A DNA stretch of 15,266 nucleotides from CAZUGA01 sp964626505 (GCA_964626505.1 CAZVFR010000054.1:1-15266); one strand, 5' to 3'. Numbered from the stretch's first letter, positions 1 through 8,496 are shown. Notes: generated from the letters alone by a model not told the origin. A program made the numbers and translations.

Positions 1-720
1 TCATAATAACAATTCTGGAGACCCCCGTGAAACCATTTGCCTTATAATCGGCTAGCCCAACGTATCCAAATTCGAATGACCATAAAAAGCCTGGCAGTCG
101 CCCTCACCTGGTTTTCTCTCGCGTATGACAAACGCCTATTTAATCTCTGTTCCCACAAGGCATTTTCTCCCCTCTCAAAACCAATCTTTATTCCGCTCCG
201 CAACGACTCATTTTGTGAAAACAAATCGCTACGCGATTATCTTAGCCTGGGGTGAAAATTCGAGGTTATATGGAACGAGAATATGCAAGAAATAGTTTCA
301 TAAACCGATTGAATCTATAGGGTTTATTAAAACTTGATTGAATTAGGTCTCATTTTTCATAATGCATAAAAAATAGTTTATAGTTTTGCTGATTTTGGGC
401 TGAATACTACCGAGCATCGACTATACTCAGCCCCAATACTAATTGGTCCCAGCTATATCAATCTGACTTCCACCAATGGGATACGTTTAAATTTGAATCT
501 GTAAACAACTGCAACTCGTGGCGGAATATTAAATTCTACATTTCATAGACACAGATACAACTAAATAATTAGCGTGAAACCAAATCGTTCTTTTTTAGGG
601 GCTAGAAAACTTAGACCACAACTTACCGGTTGCCCGTTAATCGAGTTAACTTTGCGTTGAATAAGGATGAATAATTTTGGTTAAGAATATTTTCATGTCA
701 AACTCCGAGGGTATCTGTTC
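1..720. other. Long stretch without a supported gene
   Basis: No reading frame here looks like a real protein. The two short frames near the left end lie on opposite strands over the same bases and match nothing I recognise. The stretch is visibly AT-rich from about 280 on. It holds small inverted repeats: AATCGC/GCGATT around a 3-base loop at 224-238, and ATTGGT/ACCAAT 24 bases apart at 442-477. Neither is followed by a T-run, so neither reads as a terminator. The 3' part presumably carries the promoter of the REC-GGDEF gene at 721, but I found no convincing -35/-10 pair. Confidence 0.5.
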
Positions 721-1692
721 ATGAATCTGCTAGAACCACTGCGTCTGCTGATTGTCGCGGACAAGCCCGATCAGCGAGAAAACACTAAGCAACTGCTGTG
801 TCAAGACAATAGAGTAGATTACATTTTCTCCGAGGTTGAATTGGGTTCGGCAGGGCTCTCAGTCTGCAAAAAAGAACAATTTGACTGCATTTTATTTGAC
901 CTGGAAGGTATCCTGGACCCTCTGGATTTTTTGTCGGCGCTATCGGACAACAATAACCGTATCTCGCCACCCGTTGTGATTCTGCTGGACAAATGCAACA
1001 TCGCTTTTGTAGTTAACGCAATGAAAAACGGTGCGCAAGATTGCTTGGTAAAATTCGAGCTACAAGCCGAGACACTTCAGCAATCGGTTATCCATGCGGT
1101 CGAAGCAGCGGAATTGATGCGGTCCGCGAAAACCAAACAAGAAGAACTCAGGCGTCTAGCGGTTACCGATGATCTTACCGGACTCTACAGCCGGCGTTAT
1201 TTACTAGAACATTTGCAGCAGGAGCAACATCGCGCCAGCCGCTATAAAGTCCCATTTTGCATCTTGATGATTGATCTCGACCATTTTAAGCAGGTTAACG
1301 ACGTACACGGCCATCTCGCGGGAGACCAAGTACTAAAATCATTTAGCACCTTATTGCATAAATGCACGCGTCAATCTGACATCGTCTGCCGTTATGGCGG
1401 CGAAGAATTCTTGGTTGTACTCACAAATACTTTGCTTAATGCAGCTCAAGTGGTCGCGGAGCGTATCCGCATGAGCGCTAAAACAAAAACTCACACCGCC
1501 TCCAACGGCGATACATTTCGAGTCACTTGCAGCATCGGACTGACCGAGTACGAGCAAGGTATCTACGACGTGAATGCGTTGATAAACACCGCCGACGAAG
1601 CCTTATATCGAGCCAAATATTTGGGTCGCAACCGAGTCTGCACCTGGTCAAACGAGACCTCACCATCCACTTATATCGCTAAAGTTGGCTGA
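721..1692 (+). CDS. REC-GGDEF diguanylate cyclase with degenerate receiver
   Basis: Predicted cytosolic response regulator that makes c-di-GMP from two GTP. Residues 1-125 are a receiver domain and about 145-310 a GGDEF domain. The cyclase looks intact: the metal-binding Asp is in MIDLDHFK (D185), the active-site loop is GGEEF (226-230), and RQSD (217-220) lies five residues upstream as the product-inhibition I-site. The receiver is altered. The usual acidic pair is A13-D14 and the switch Thr is L89, while the phospho-acceptor D60 and K111 remain. The paralogs at 4096 and 5961 keep all of these residues. A GAGGG ribosome site at 707-711 supports the ATG at 721. The gene stands apart from the kinase by about 300 bases. 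The output may be constitutive or controlled by something other than normal phosphorylation, which is an inference. Confidence 0.93.
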   Translation: MNLLEPLRLLIVADKPDQRENTKQLLCQDNRVDYIFSEVELGSAGLSVCKKEQFDCILFDLEGILDPLDFLSALSDNNNRISPPVVILLDKCNIAFVVNAMKNGAQDCLVKFELQAETLQQSVIHAVEAAELMRSAKTKQEELRRLAVTDDLTGLYSRRYLLEHLQQEQHRASRYKVPFCILMIDLDHFKQVNDVHGHLAGDQVLKSFSTLLHKCTRQSDIVCRYGGEEFLVVLTNTLLNAAQVVAERIRMSAKTKTHTASNGDTFRVTCSIGLTEYEQGIYDVNALINTADEALYRAKYLGRNRVCTWSNETSPSTYIAKVG

Positions 1693-1994
1693 ACACTATA
1701 AAATTTCCTAACGACTTAGCGCCTATAGAAAACCTAAGCCCGCACTTTCCCACCGCTAACGCGAATTTTCAACCCGGCTGAAATCTAGTTCGAATCTCCG
1801 TAAAAGTCCATTCATCCTTTCAAGTTGCAAGCCCCTCGGGCTACGCCGAATGAATTTAGAAGATTCAACTATACTAAATTCTCAGTACTCAACCACAGTC
1901 ACGGAACGTCAGCCAAACAAAGCGCCAACGATTCGAAAAACCACTAACTCAGTAATTCGCCGCGGTTCACTACGTTACAAATCGGACCCTCACC
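1693..1994. other. Intergenic region with a small REP-like hairpin
   Basis: This 302-base gap separates the first REC-GGDEF gene from the kinase. It holds a short hairpin, AGCCC-CTC-GGGCT at 1830-1842, followed by AC, inside wider arms ATTCAT (1810-1815) and ATGAAT (1850-1855). Read on the minus strand the hairpin begins GTAGCCC, like the GTAG foot of REP elements, but this is a single short copy with no T-run. No promoter was convincing, and no ribosome-binding site is evident just before the kinase ATG. Confidence 0.4.
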
Positions 1995-4103
1995 ATGCAT
2001 GCAATAAGCACCACTTTAACTGGTTTTAATTCGATTGGTTTATTGGGCTCGAACAATGATTCGGAAAAAATACCAAAATTAATCGTCTGGGCGATAATCG
2101 GGTTGAGTATCACCCCATTCATAATGACCTTATTCGGTATCGATTTCGGCAATGAACCGCACCCTTTCGATGCAACAATTCTAAGCGGACAGGGTTCGCA
2201 AAATCCAACCGAAACGGCTTTCCTTCATTTAGCCGGTTCCTTTACCCATACCATCCTGGAATGGAGTGCATTCTGCATCGCAATCTTTACCGTATGCCTG
2301 GCTTTTAATAATTACAGTGCGACTCATGACGCTACCATGCCAATCATCGGTGTCGCATTGATCTGCGCCGGGTGCATGGATGCGTTTCATACCTTGGCCG
2401 CGGACCGTCTAATCACCGCCGTTGCCGATAATCGTTCTCTGATTCCATTCACCTGGGCTATTTGTCGAGTCTTCAATGCGCTAATCCTAGCAACGGGTGT
2501 GGCATTATTACTGGTAAGAAAACAGCACCGCCTGACAACCAGCCTTCGATTCGTACTAACGATTAGTGCACTATTCGGGATAATCGCGTATGCAATTATC
2601 CAATATTCCGCAACCCACACCAATCTACCGCAAACCATGTTCCCGGATGAGCTGATTACCCGACCCTGGGATTTCGGCCCGTTATTACTGTATTTATTTC
2701 TGGGCTTGTACCTGTTCCCATTGTTCTATCGTAAGCACCCCTCCATTTTCGCCCATGCTCTGATAATCTCCGCTATTCCGGATGTAGCCGTGGAAGCGCA
2801 CATGGCGTTTGGATCTACGGCTTTATTCGATTCGCACTTCAATATCGCCCATTTCCTCAAGATCGTTGCGTACATCGTCCCGCTAATCGGGCTGGTTTTG
2901 GACCACGCCCACGTTCACACCAAACAAAAGATCACGCTAAAACTTCTGGGAAAGACCAGTGCCGAACTCGCGGAAAAGGGTTCGCAACTAGCTTACCTTA
3001 TACATAGAAACCCGGCGGTGATTTACAGCATGGATTTGGCAAACAATTTCCAACCTAAATTTATCGGTCAAAATGTTTTGATACTTACCGGCCATAGACC
3101 GAGGGACATGCTAAGCCCCGGTTTCTGGGAAGATCATGTCCACCCAGACGACCTAGCAAATGTTTTAAGTCATCTGTCTGGCCTATTCGATCAAGGAGGC
3201 AAAGTTCATAACTTTGAATATCGCTTCCAACATAAGCAGGGGCATTACCTATGGATCAACGATACCGCTACGATTAACTATAGCAAGGCGGGACAACCCC
3301 TGGAAAGCATCGGTTCATGGATGGACATTACGGAAGCCAAGAATAAAGAAGCCGCCATTCTGCGGGTCAATGAAGAACTGGATCAGTTCGCATATATCGC
3401 GTCTCACGATCTTAAAGAACCTCTTCGAGGCATACATAACTACTCGAATTTTTTACTGGAGGACTACGCCGAGGTTCTCGATGAGGAGGGCCGCTCAAAA
3501 CTCGAAACGCTCACCCGTCTAACCCAACGCATGGAAAATCTGATCAATTCGTTGCTCGAATTCTCCCGTTTGGGTCGTGAGAAACCCTCTCTAATAGAAA
3601 CTGATCTAAATGAATTACTTCGAGAAACACTCGATACATTACAATTCAGTTTGCAAGATAATAACACCGCTTTACTAATACCAAAACCGTTGCCCAACGC
3701 TGTTTGTGATCGAGTTCTAGTGAGTGAGGTATTCGCTAACCTGATCTCCAACGCGATCAAATATAACGATAAGCCTGATCAATGGATTGAAGTTGGCTGT
3801 GTGGACGATAAAACTGAGATAGACACGCTGGCACAGGAACAATCTTTGACCTTCAAACAAGGGACGCTGGTTTACTATATCCGCGATAACGGAATCGGCA
3901 TACGTGAGAAACATCTCGACTCGGTTTTCCGCATTTTTAAACGCTTGCACGGACGTGATAAATTCGGCGGTGGAACCGGTGTGGGCTTAACCATTGTCAA
4001 GAAAATAATCGATCGCCACGAGGGCCACATCTGGGTCGAGTCAAGCCATGGCGAAGGCACAATCTTTTATTTTACCCTGTCAGGATCTGAGTCACATGCC
4101 TGA
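1995..4103 (+). CDS. Membrane sensor histidine kinase (MASE3-like, PAS, HisKA, HATPase_c)
   Basis: Hybrid-free membrane histidine kinase of 702 residues. Residues 29-303 hold about eight hydrophobic segments. The sequence around H85xxxE89 and MDAFHT (128-133), together with HFLKIVAYI near 286-294, resembles the MASE3 membrane sensor domain. A PAS fold follows (about 335-447), ending in a typical GSWMDIT. The dimerisation helix carries the phospho-accepting H471 in SHDLKEPLR. The ATPase has an N-box (N586), DNGIGI (631-636) and a glycine-rich GGGTGVGL (658-665). The kinase core closely resembles those of phytochrome-type kinases that partner with Rcp1-like regulators, and such a regulator lies downstream at 5500. 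The stop overlaps the start of the next REC-GGDEF gene, so the two are probably co-translated. The signal sensed is unknown. The start lacks a clear ribosome site, but no other start keeps the first membrane segment as well. Confidence 0.9.
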   Translation: MHAISTTLTGFNSIGLLGSNNDSEKIPKLIVWAIIGLSITPFIMTLFGIDFGNEPHPFDATILSGQGSQNPTETAFLHLAGSFTHTILEWSAFCIAIFTVCLAFNNYSATHDATMPIIGVALICAGCMDAFHTLAADRLITAVADNRSLIPFTWAICRVFNALILATGVALLLVRKQHRLTTSLRFVLTISALFGIIAYAIIQYSATHTNLPQTMFPDELITRPWDFGPLLLYLFLGLYLFPLFYRKHPSIFAHALIISAIPDVAVEAHMAFGSTALFDSHFNIAHFLKIVAYIVPLIGLVLDHAHVHTKQKITLKLLGKTSAELAEKGSQLAYLIHRNPAVIYSMDLANNFQPKFIGQNVLILTGHRPRDMLSPGFWEDHVHPDDLANVLSHLSGLFDQGGKVHNFEYRFQHKQGHYLWINDTATINYSKAGQPLESIGSWMDITEAKNKEAAILRVNEELDQFAYIASHDLKEPLRGIHNYSNFLLEDYAEVLDEEGRSKLETLTRLTQRMENLINSLLEFSRLGREKPSLIETDLNELLRETLDTLQFSLQDNNTALLIPKPLPNAVCDRVLVSEVFANLISNAIKYNDKPDQWIEVGCVDDKTEIDTLAQEQSLTFKQGTLVYYIRDNGIGIREKHLDSVFRIFKRLHGRDKFGGGTGVGLTIVKKIIDRHEGHIWVESSHGEGTIFYFTLSGSESHA

Positions 4104-5103
4104 CACAAAAGAAATAACCGATCAAATTATTCCAATTGTTGAGATGGAAACGCTTAACATCCTTATCGTCGATGACAGCACCGAGGACCGTACGCTGTAC
4201 AAACGACTATTGATGCAAGATGCGGAAACCAATTACATTATTACCGAAGTCGCATCCGGCACCGAGGCTCTTGAAGTATGCAATACCGAAGCGCCGGATT
4301 GCATCCTGCTCGACTACAACATTCCAGACCTAGACGGCCTCGAAATTCTGCATGAGCTGTCCAGAAGTAAAGCTGAGATTACGCCCCCCGTGGTGATGCT
4401 GACCGGCGAGAGAAATTTGTCGGTAGCCGTAGAAGCCATGAAAAACGGCGCTCAAGACTACCTGACTAAAGGTAATGTGAGTTTTGAATCACTGAAACTG
4501 GCACTCGACAATGCGATCGAAAAAAACGCCCTGAAACGCGCATTGAAGACGCGTGAGGACGAACTGAAGCGTCTGGCCTTAACCGACGATCTCACAGGGC
4601 TCTATAGCCGTCGGTATGTACGCGAGCAACTACAACAAGAATTTCACCGCGCATCCCGATATAACATCCCGTTTTGTATCGTGCTGATCGACCTGGATCA
4701 TTTTAAGCAGGTCAACGATCTCTATGGTCATCTGACCGGAGATCGAGTGTTGATAGCGTTTAGCGAACTGCTCCGCCAATGTACGCGGCAATCCGACACC
4801 GTCAGTCGTTACGGAGGTGAAGAGTTTTTAATCCTGTTACCGAATACTCTATTAAAACCTGCTCAGATCGTAACAGACCGAATCTGTGCGAAAGCAAAGA
4901 ACTTAGTTCATCGAGGATTGGCCGGGGAAACTTTTCAAGTGACCTGTAGCCAGGGTCTGACCGAATTTGAACCGACGTTGTACGGTTCCGAGAAATTGAT
5001 CCAACGCGCCGATGAAGCCCTGTATCGAGCCAAAGATCTAGGTAGGAATCAAGTTTGCGTCTGGACTGGCAAAACATCACCGGTTACCTCGATTCCAGGC
5101 TAA
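4096..5103 (+). CDS. REC-GGDEF response regulator, diguanylate cyclase
   Basis: Probable direct partner of the kinase just upstream: its ATG at 4096 overlaps the last 8 bases of the kinase gene. An in-frame ATG at 4048 would overlap much further and add a tail with no counterpart in the paralogs, and a later ATG at 4144 has no ribosome site. AGGA at 4082-4085 gives weak support to 4096. The receiver is complete, with acidic pair D26-D27, phospho-acceptor D73, T103 and K125. A helical linker (about 140-162) leads to a GGDEF domain with IDLDHFK, I-site RQSD (231-234) and GGEEF (240-244). The expected activity is phosphorylation-controlled c-di-GMP synthesis with product inhibition. At 335 residues it is normal for this architecture. 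The linker and cyclase closely resemble the genes at 721 and 5961, which points to local duplication. Confidence 0.93.
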   Translation: MPDTKEITDQIIPIVEMETLNILIVDDSTEDRTLYKRLLMQDAETNYIITEVASGTEALEVCNTEAPDCILLDYNIPDLDGLEILHELSRSKAEITPPVVMLTGERNLSVAVEAMKNGAQDYLTKGNVSFESLKLALDNAIEKNALKRALKTREDELKRLALTDDLTGLYSRRYVREQLQQEFHRASRYNIPFCIVLIDLDHFKQVNDLYGHLTGDRVLIAFSELLRQCTRQSDTVSRYGGEEFLILLPNTLLKPAQIVTDRICAKAKNLVHRGLAGETFQVTCSQGLTEFEPTLYGSEKLIQRADEALYRAKDLGRNQVCVWTGKTSPVTSIPG

Positions 5104-5499
5104 ATATCCATCGGTTACTATCAACCAAACACACTCCTGCCACTAGCCCCTAATCCGCTCGCTCAGGGAATCCCTGGTAAAAATAAATCTCTGCGCGACT
5201 CTCTTGCCCTCTGGTAAGAAATGCGAACCAGGTAGCAAAAATCATAAGCCCGTCTATACTAAAAAATATCGTTTATATCGGTATTACAGCTTAAAGCGGA
5301 CGCTCCGTAGACGCCCAATGCCAAGGATTGCGGAAATTTTTAACGTTCCTGGGGAGGATGCCAGTGGAACTACCTATTAATCGTATCAACCTTGCTGGTG
5401 GCCGATCTAGATTGGGTTTTTTACGAAATGCATCACTAGCGATTTACAGAATAAATTTTTTATCCCAAACCACCCTGATTCTCAACTTATTGCAACCTT
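5104..5499. other. Gap inside the signalling cluster
   Basis: This 396-base gap lies between the second REC-GGDEF gene and the Rcp1-like regulator. A short hairpin, CAGGG-AAT-CCCTG at 5164-5176, follows the upstream gene, but A-rich rather than T-rich sequence comes after it, so it is not a good terminator on this strand. From 5351 the right half holds a very strong ribosome-binding sequence, GGGGAGG, and the short reading frame listed separately. No clear promoter was found. Confidence 0.4.
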
Positions 5500-5528
5500 A
5501 TGTCCATGTCGATAGCCTCATCAACTAA
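5364..5528 (+). CDS. Possible 54-codon leader ORF overlapping the Rcp1-like gene
   Basis: Speculative small gene. A near-perfect ribosome-binding sequence GGGGAGG (5351-5357) sits six bases before a GTG at 5364. An in-frame ATG at 5358 abuts it with no spacing. The frame runs to a TAA at 5526-5528, about 29 bases inside the following regulator gene. That regulator has no ribosome-binding site of its own, so ribosomes ending here could restart at 5500 or 5506. The predicted peptide is basic at first, then moderately hydrophobic, and matches no family I know. It may be only a leader, or chance. Confidence 0.25.
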   Translation: MELPINRINLAGGRSRLGFLRNASLAIYRINFLSQTTLILNLLQPYVHVDSLIN

Positions 5529-5964
5529 AACGATTTTGATCGTTGAAGATAATCCGGAAGATTACGAAACAACCATTCGGGCCTTCAAAAAATCGGGATT
5601 ATCTAATCCGACTGTCTGGTGCGAAGACGGTGACCAAGCTCTGGATTATTTGTATCGACACAATCCCTATGATAATCCCACGGATTCCCCTCGACCATCG
5701 ATCATATTACTCGATCTGAACTTACCCGGAACGGATGGATACGAGGTGTTGGCCGACATCAAAAAGAATCCTGAATTAGCCAGCATACCCGTGATCGTAT
5801 TGACCACATCCGATAGCCCAAAGGACATTGATGCCTGTTATCAGGCCGGCGCCAACAGTTACGTTCAAAAACCCGTAGATACGCAGGGATTCGTTGCAGC
5901 GATAGAAAAACTTAAGGATTATTGGTTTGAAATCGTTATCTTACCGAACGGAGAAACCTCATGA
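5500..5964 (+). CDS. Single-domain response regulator, Rcp1-like
   Basis: Stand-alone receiver protein of 154 residues without an output domain, of the Rcp1 type that pairs with phytochrome-like kinases. Visible receiver residues are E16-D17, phospho-acceptor D72 in LLDLNLPGTDG, T102 in VLTTS, and K124 in the YVQKP turn. The tail, with KDYWFEIVILP, is characteristic of this subfamily. It may carry phosphate from the kinase at 1995 or act as a phosphate sink or relay for the adjoining REC-GGDEF proteins. Which of these is not visible in sequence. The ATG at 5500 or a second at 5506 could be used, and neither has a Shine-Dalgarno sequence. Its stop overlaps the next gene's start in ATGA, so the two are translationally coupled. 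Confidence 0.93.
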   Translation: MSMSIASSTKTILIVEDNPEDYETTIRAFKKSGLSNPTVWCEDGDQALDYLYRHNPYDNPTDSPRPSIILLDLNLPGTDGYEVLADIKKNPELASIPVIVLTTSDSPKDIDACYQAGANSYVQKPVDTQGFVAAIEKLKDYWFEIVILPNGETS

Positions 5965-6932
5965 TCGAACCACTTCGAATTCTAATCGTTGACGACAGCG
6001 CCGAAGACCGTAGCACCTATAAGCGGCTTTTGATGCGCAACAACGAGAACGACTTCGTGTTTTCCGAAGTTGATTCCGGTTCGGCCGCTCTGACTAATTG
6101 TATGAACCATAAACCTGATTGTATCTTGCTGGATTACAATCTTCCTGAACTCGATGGCTTGGAATTTCTCGATGAACTCACCGAAGGCGCGACGAGTGAT
6201 ATACCCGCCGTGGTCATGCTTACCGGCGTGGGAAACGAAGCTGTCGCGGTCAAAGCGATGCAGAATGGAGCACAGGATTACCTGGTTAAAGACGGTATTA
6301 CCAGTGAGGCCTTGCAACACGCAATCAACAATGCGATTGAAAAGGCGGAACTGAAGCGGCTGCTTAAAATGCGCGAAGACGAATTAAAACGCAGAGCTCT
6401 GACCGATGATCTGACCGGAATTTATAGTCACCGCTATACGGTCGAGCATCTGCAGGAAGAAATATACCGCGCAAACCGTTATAGCATTCCGTTTTGCGTT
6501 GTGATGATCGATCTTGATCATTTTAAACAGATCAACGATAACCATGGTCACCTTTCCGGAGATCGGGTGCTCATGTCGTTCAGCAAGTTATTACGCAAAT
6601 GCACGCGCCAATTGGATATCGTTGGACGCTATGGCGGCGACGAATTTTTAGTGATTCTGCCGAGCACTACTTTGGACGTTGCGCAGGTCGTGACCCAACG
6701 GATCCGGACAAATACGCAAAAATTGACTTTTCACGGTTCAAATGAGCAAGCGTTTCAGCTAACCGCAAGCATCGGCCTAACTGAATATGTCAATAGCATT
6801 GACGATAATGTCAAGACCCTTGTTGAACGCGCTGACCAGGCAATGTATAGGGCTAAACAGGCAGGTCGCAACTTAGTTTGCACATCGCAATGTACCGAAG
6901 AATCGACAGACCGGATTCTGAATGTATGTTGA
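5961..6932 (+). CDS. REC-GGDEF response regulator, diguanylate cyclase
   Basis: Third REC-GGDEF protein of the cluster, 323 residues. The receiver is complete: acidic pair D11-D12, phospho-acceptor D58, T88 and K110. A helical linker joins it to a GGDEF domain with IDLDHFK, I-site RQLD (216-219) and a canonical GGDEF (225-229), whereas the two paralogs have GGEEF. The expected product is c-di-GMP, made when the receiver is phosphorylated and curbed by product binding at the I-site. It begins inside the stop of the Rcp1-like gene (ATGA at 5961-5964), with GGAGA at 5950-5954 as ribosome site. This fixes the start and makes the pair one translational unit. No clear terminator follows. Confidence 0.94.
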   Translation: MIEPLRILIVDDSAEDRSTYKRLLMRNNENDFVFSEVDSGSAALTNCMNHKPDCILLDYNLPELDGLEFLDELTEGATSDIPAVVMLTGVGNEAVAVKAMQNGAQDYLVKDGITSEALQHAINNAIEKAELKRLLKMREDELKRRALTDDLTGIYSHRYTVEHLQEEIYRANRYSIPFCVVMIDLDHFKQINDNHGHLSGDRVLMSFSKLLRKCTRQLDIVGRYGGDEFLVILPSTTLDVAQVVTQRIRTNTQKLTFHGSNEQAFQLTASIGLTEYVNSIDDNVKTLVERADQAMYRAKQAGRNLVCTSQCTEESTDRILNVC

Positions 6933-7239
6933 TAGGTCATTCTACTCCCCCACCTTGAATTCCTAAATGGAATCGAGATACTAATACCCCCGCTGTAAAT
7001 CCAAGCGCTTCCTTTTAATTCTGACGCGACTCAAGACCATCGAAACAATGAGTTTCGCCCTTACGTTGTTCTGATAGAATAGAATACAATTCAAATCAAT
7101 CTCCACATCTCGAGCTGTCCTAATTTCTCGATTGCCGAACACTCTGTGCAGATTCAGGCGTTTAAAGCTTCGCTGACTTGTTACAACTGTGATAACATTT
7201 ACCAGTTTAACATCGCCTTAATAATAAAACGGAACAACA
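6933..7239. other. Intergenic region upstream of the PPi-metabolism block
   Basis: This 307-base gap separates signalling from metabolism and probably holds the promoter of the phosphofructokinase gene, but I could not place a -35/-10 pair with confidence. A weak inverted repeat, ATTCC-TAAAT-GGAAT, lies at 6959-6973 without a T-run. No RNA gene or protein frame is apparent. Confidence 0.4.
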
Positions 7240-8496
7240 TTGAAAAACGCCTTTTATGCCCAATCAGGTGGGGTTACCGCTGTAATCAATGCCAGTGCCT
7301 GTGGCTTGATCGAAACAGCCCGCAAACACCCGGATAAAATCGCTAAAGTCTACGCGGGCCGAAACGGCATTATTGGTGCACTTACCGAAGATTTAATCGA
7401 CACGAGTGCCGAGTCGGATGCCGCTATAGCGGCATTACGCCATACTCCAGCGGGCGCATTTGGCTCCTGCCGTCATAAGCTCAAAGGGCTGGATCAAAGC
7501 AAAGCCGAGTACGAACGTCTTATCGAAGTTTTTAAGGCGCACAATATTGGTTATTTCTTCTATAACGGCGGCGGTGATTCACAGGATACGGCACATAAGG
7601 TTTCACAAATAGGCAATAGTCTAGGTCATAAAATGACTTGTATCGGTATCCCAAAAACCGTTGACAACGACCTGCCGATAACCGACAACTGCCCCGGATT
7701 TGGATCGGTCGCCAAGTATGTTGCGATCTCAACGCGAGAAGCAAGTTACGATGTTGCATCGATGTGCTCCACGTCAACGAAAATTTTTGTATTGGAAGTT
7801 ATGGGCCGCCATGCAGGCTGGATAGCCGCAGCGGGAGGGCTCGCCCAAGATGATAACAACGATATCCCACTGATCATTTTGTTTCCCGAGTTGGAATTCA
7901 ACCCGCAGCTATTCTTGGCCAAGGTCAAACATCACGTCGAGTCTCAGGGTTATTGCACGATTATCGTTTCCGAAGGCGTAAAGGGCAGCAATGGCAAATT
8001 TCTGGCCGAGGCCGGAGGAACCGATGCATTCGGCCACGCCCAACTCGGCGGCGCCGCACCGGTCATAGCAAACCTGACAAAGGATGCACTGGGTTATAAA
8101 TATCACTGGGCAGTCGCCGATTACTTACAAAGATCAGCCCGGCACATTGCCTCGCAAACGGATACCGATCAAGCTTATGCGGTCGGAAAAGCAGCCCTTG
8201 AATTCGCGCTGCAAGGAAAGAACGCGGTAATGCCTACCATAGTCCGCACGTCCAATAGCCCGTACACCTGGGAGATTGGTTCAACCAACCTGGCCGATGT
8301 CGCCAACGTGGAAAAGATGATGCCGCCGGAATACATAAGCGATGACGGTTTTGGTATTACCGATGCCTGCCGCGCTTATCTTAGCCCGTTGATCGAAGGC
8401 GAAGCCTATCCACCGTATAAAGGCGGCTTACCGGATTATGTCAAATTGAAAAACGTTGCGGTTGCAAAGAAACTCAGCAATACCTTTTCAATTTAG
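7240..8496 (+). CDS. pfp: Pyrophosphate-dependent 6-phosphofructokinase
   Basis: Catalyses reversible, PPi-driven conversion of fructose 6-phosphate to fructose 1,6-bisphosphate in the cytosol. In organisms with this enzyme type it can also act on sedoheptulose phosphates. The N-terminus has the phosphate-binding QSGGVTAVINA. The phosphoryl-donor loop reads GGGDSQDT with Asp at 113 in the place of the Gly of ATP enzymes, and PKTVDND carries K139, the second mark of PPi use. D142 is the expected catalytic base. MGRHAGW (188-194) binds the sugar phosphate. At 418 residues the length suits the PPi family. The start must be TTG at 7240: an in-frame stop lies at 7225-7227 and the protein begins as homologs do. 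A GGAA just upstream is a weak ribosome site. The pyrophosphatase gene follows after 120 bases, a pairing reported in methanotrophs and sulfur-oxidising symbionts. Confidence 0.94.
   Translation: MKNAFYAQSGGVTAVINASACGLIETARKHPDKIAKVYAGRNGIIGALTEDLIDTSAESDAAIAALRHTPAGAFGSCRHKLKGLDQSKAEYERLIEVFKAHNIGYFFYNGGGDSQDTAHKVSQIGNSLGHKMTCIGIPKTVDNDLPITDNCPGFGSVAKYVAISTREASYDVASMCSTSTKIFVLEVMGRHAGWIAAAGGLAQDDNNDIPLIILFPELEFNPQLFLAKVKHHVESQGYCTIIVSEGVKGSNGKFLAEAGGTDAFGHAQLGGAAPVIANLTKDALGYKYHWAVADYLQRSARHIASQTDTDQAYAVGKAALEFALQGKNAVMPTIVRTSNSPYTWEIGSTNLADVANVEKMMPPEYISDDGFGITDACRAYLSPLIEGEAYPPYKGGLPDYVKLKNVAVAKKLSNTFSI

Noticed and set aside
37..255. Overlapping short frames on both strands near the left end
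   Set aside because: They cover the same bases in opposite directions, have no ribosome-binding site of note, and resemble no known protein.
4048..4095. Earlier start of the second REC-GGDEF gene at 4048
   Set aside because: It would overlap the kinase gene by 56 bases and add 16 residues absent from the paralogs. ATG 4096 gives a short overlap typical of coupled genes.
5164..5176. CAGGG-AAT-CCCTG hairpin as a terminator of the second REC-GGDEF gene
   Set aside because: It is a 5-bp stem followed by A-rich rather than T-rich sequence, so it lacks the features of an intrinsic terminator on this strand.
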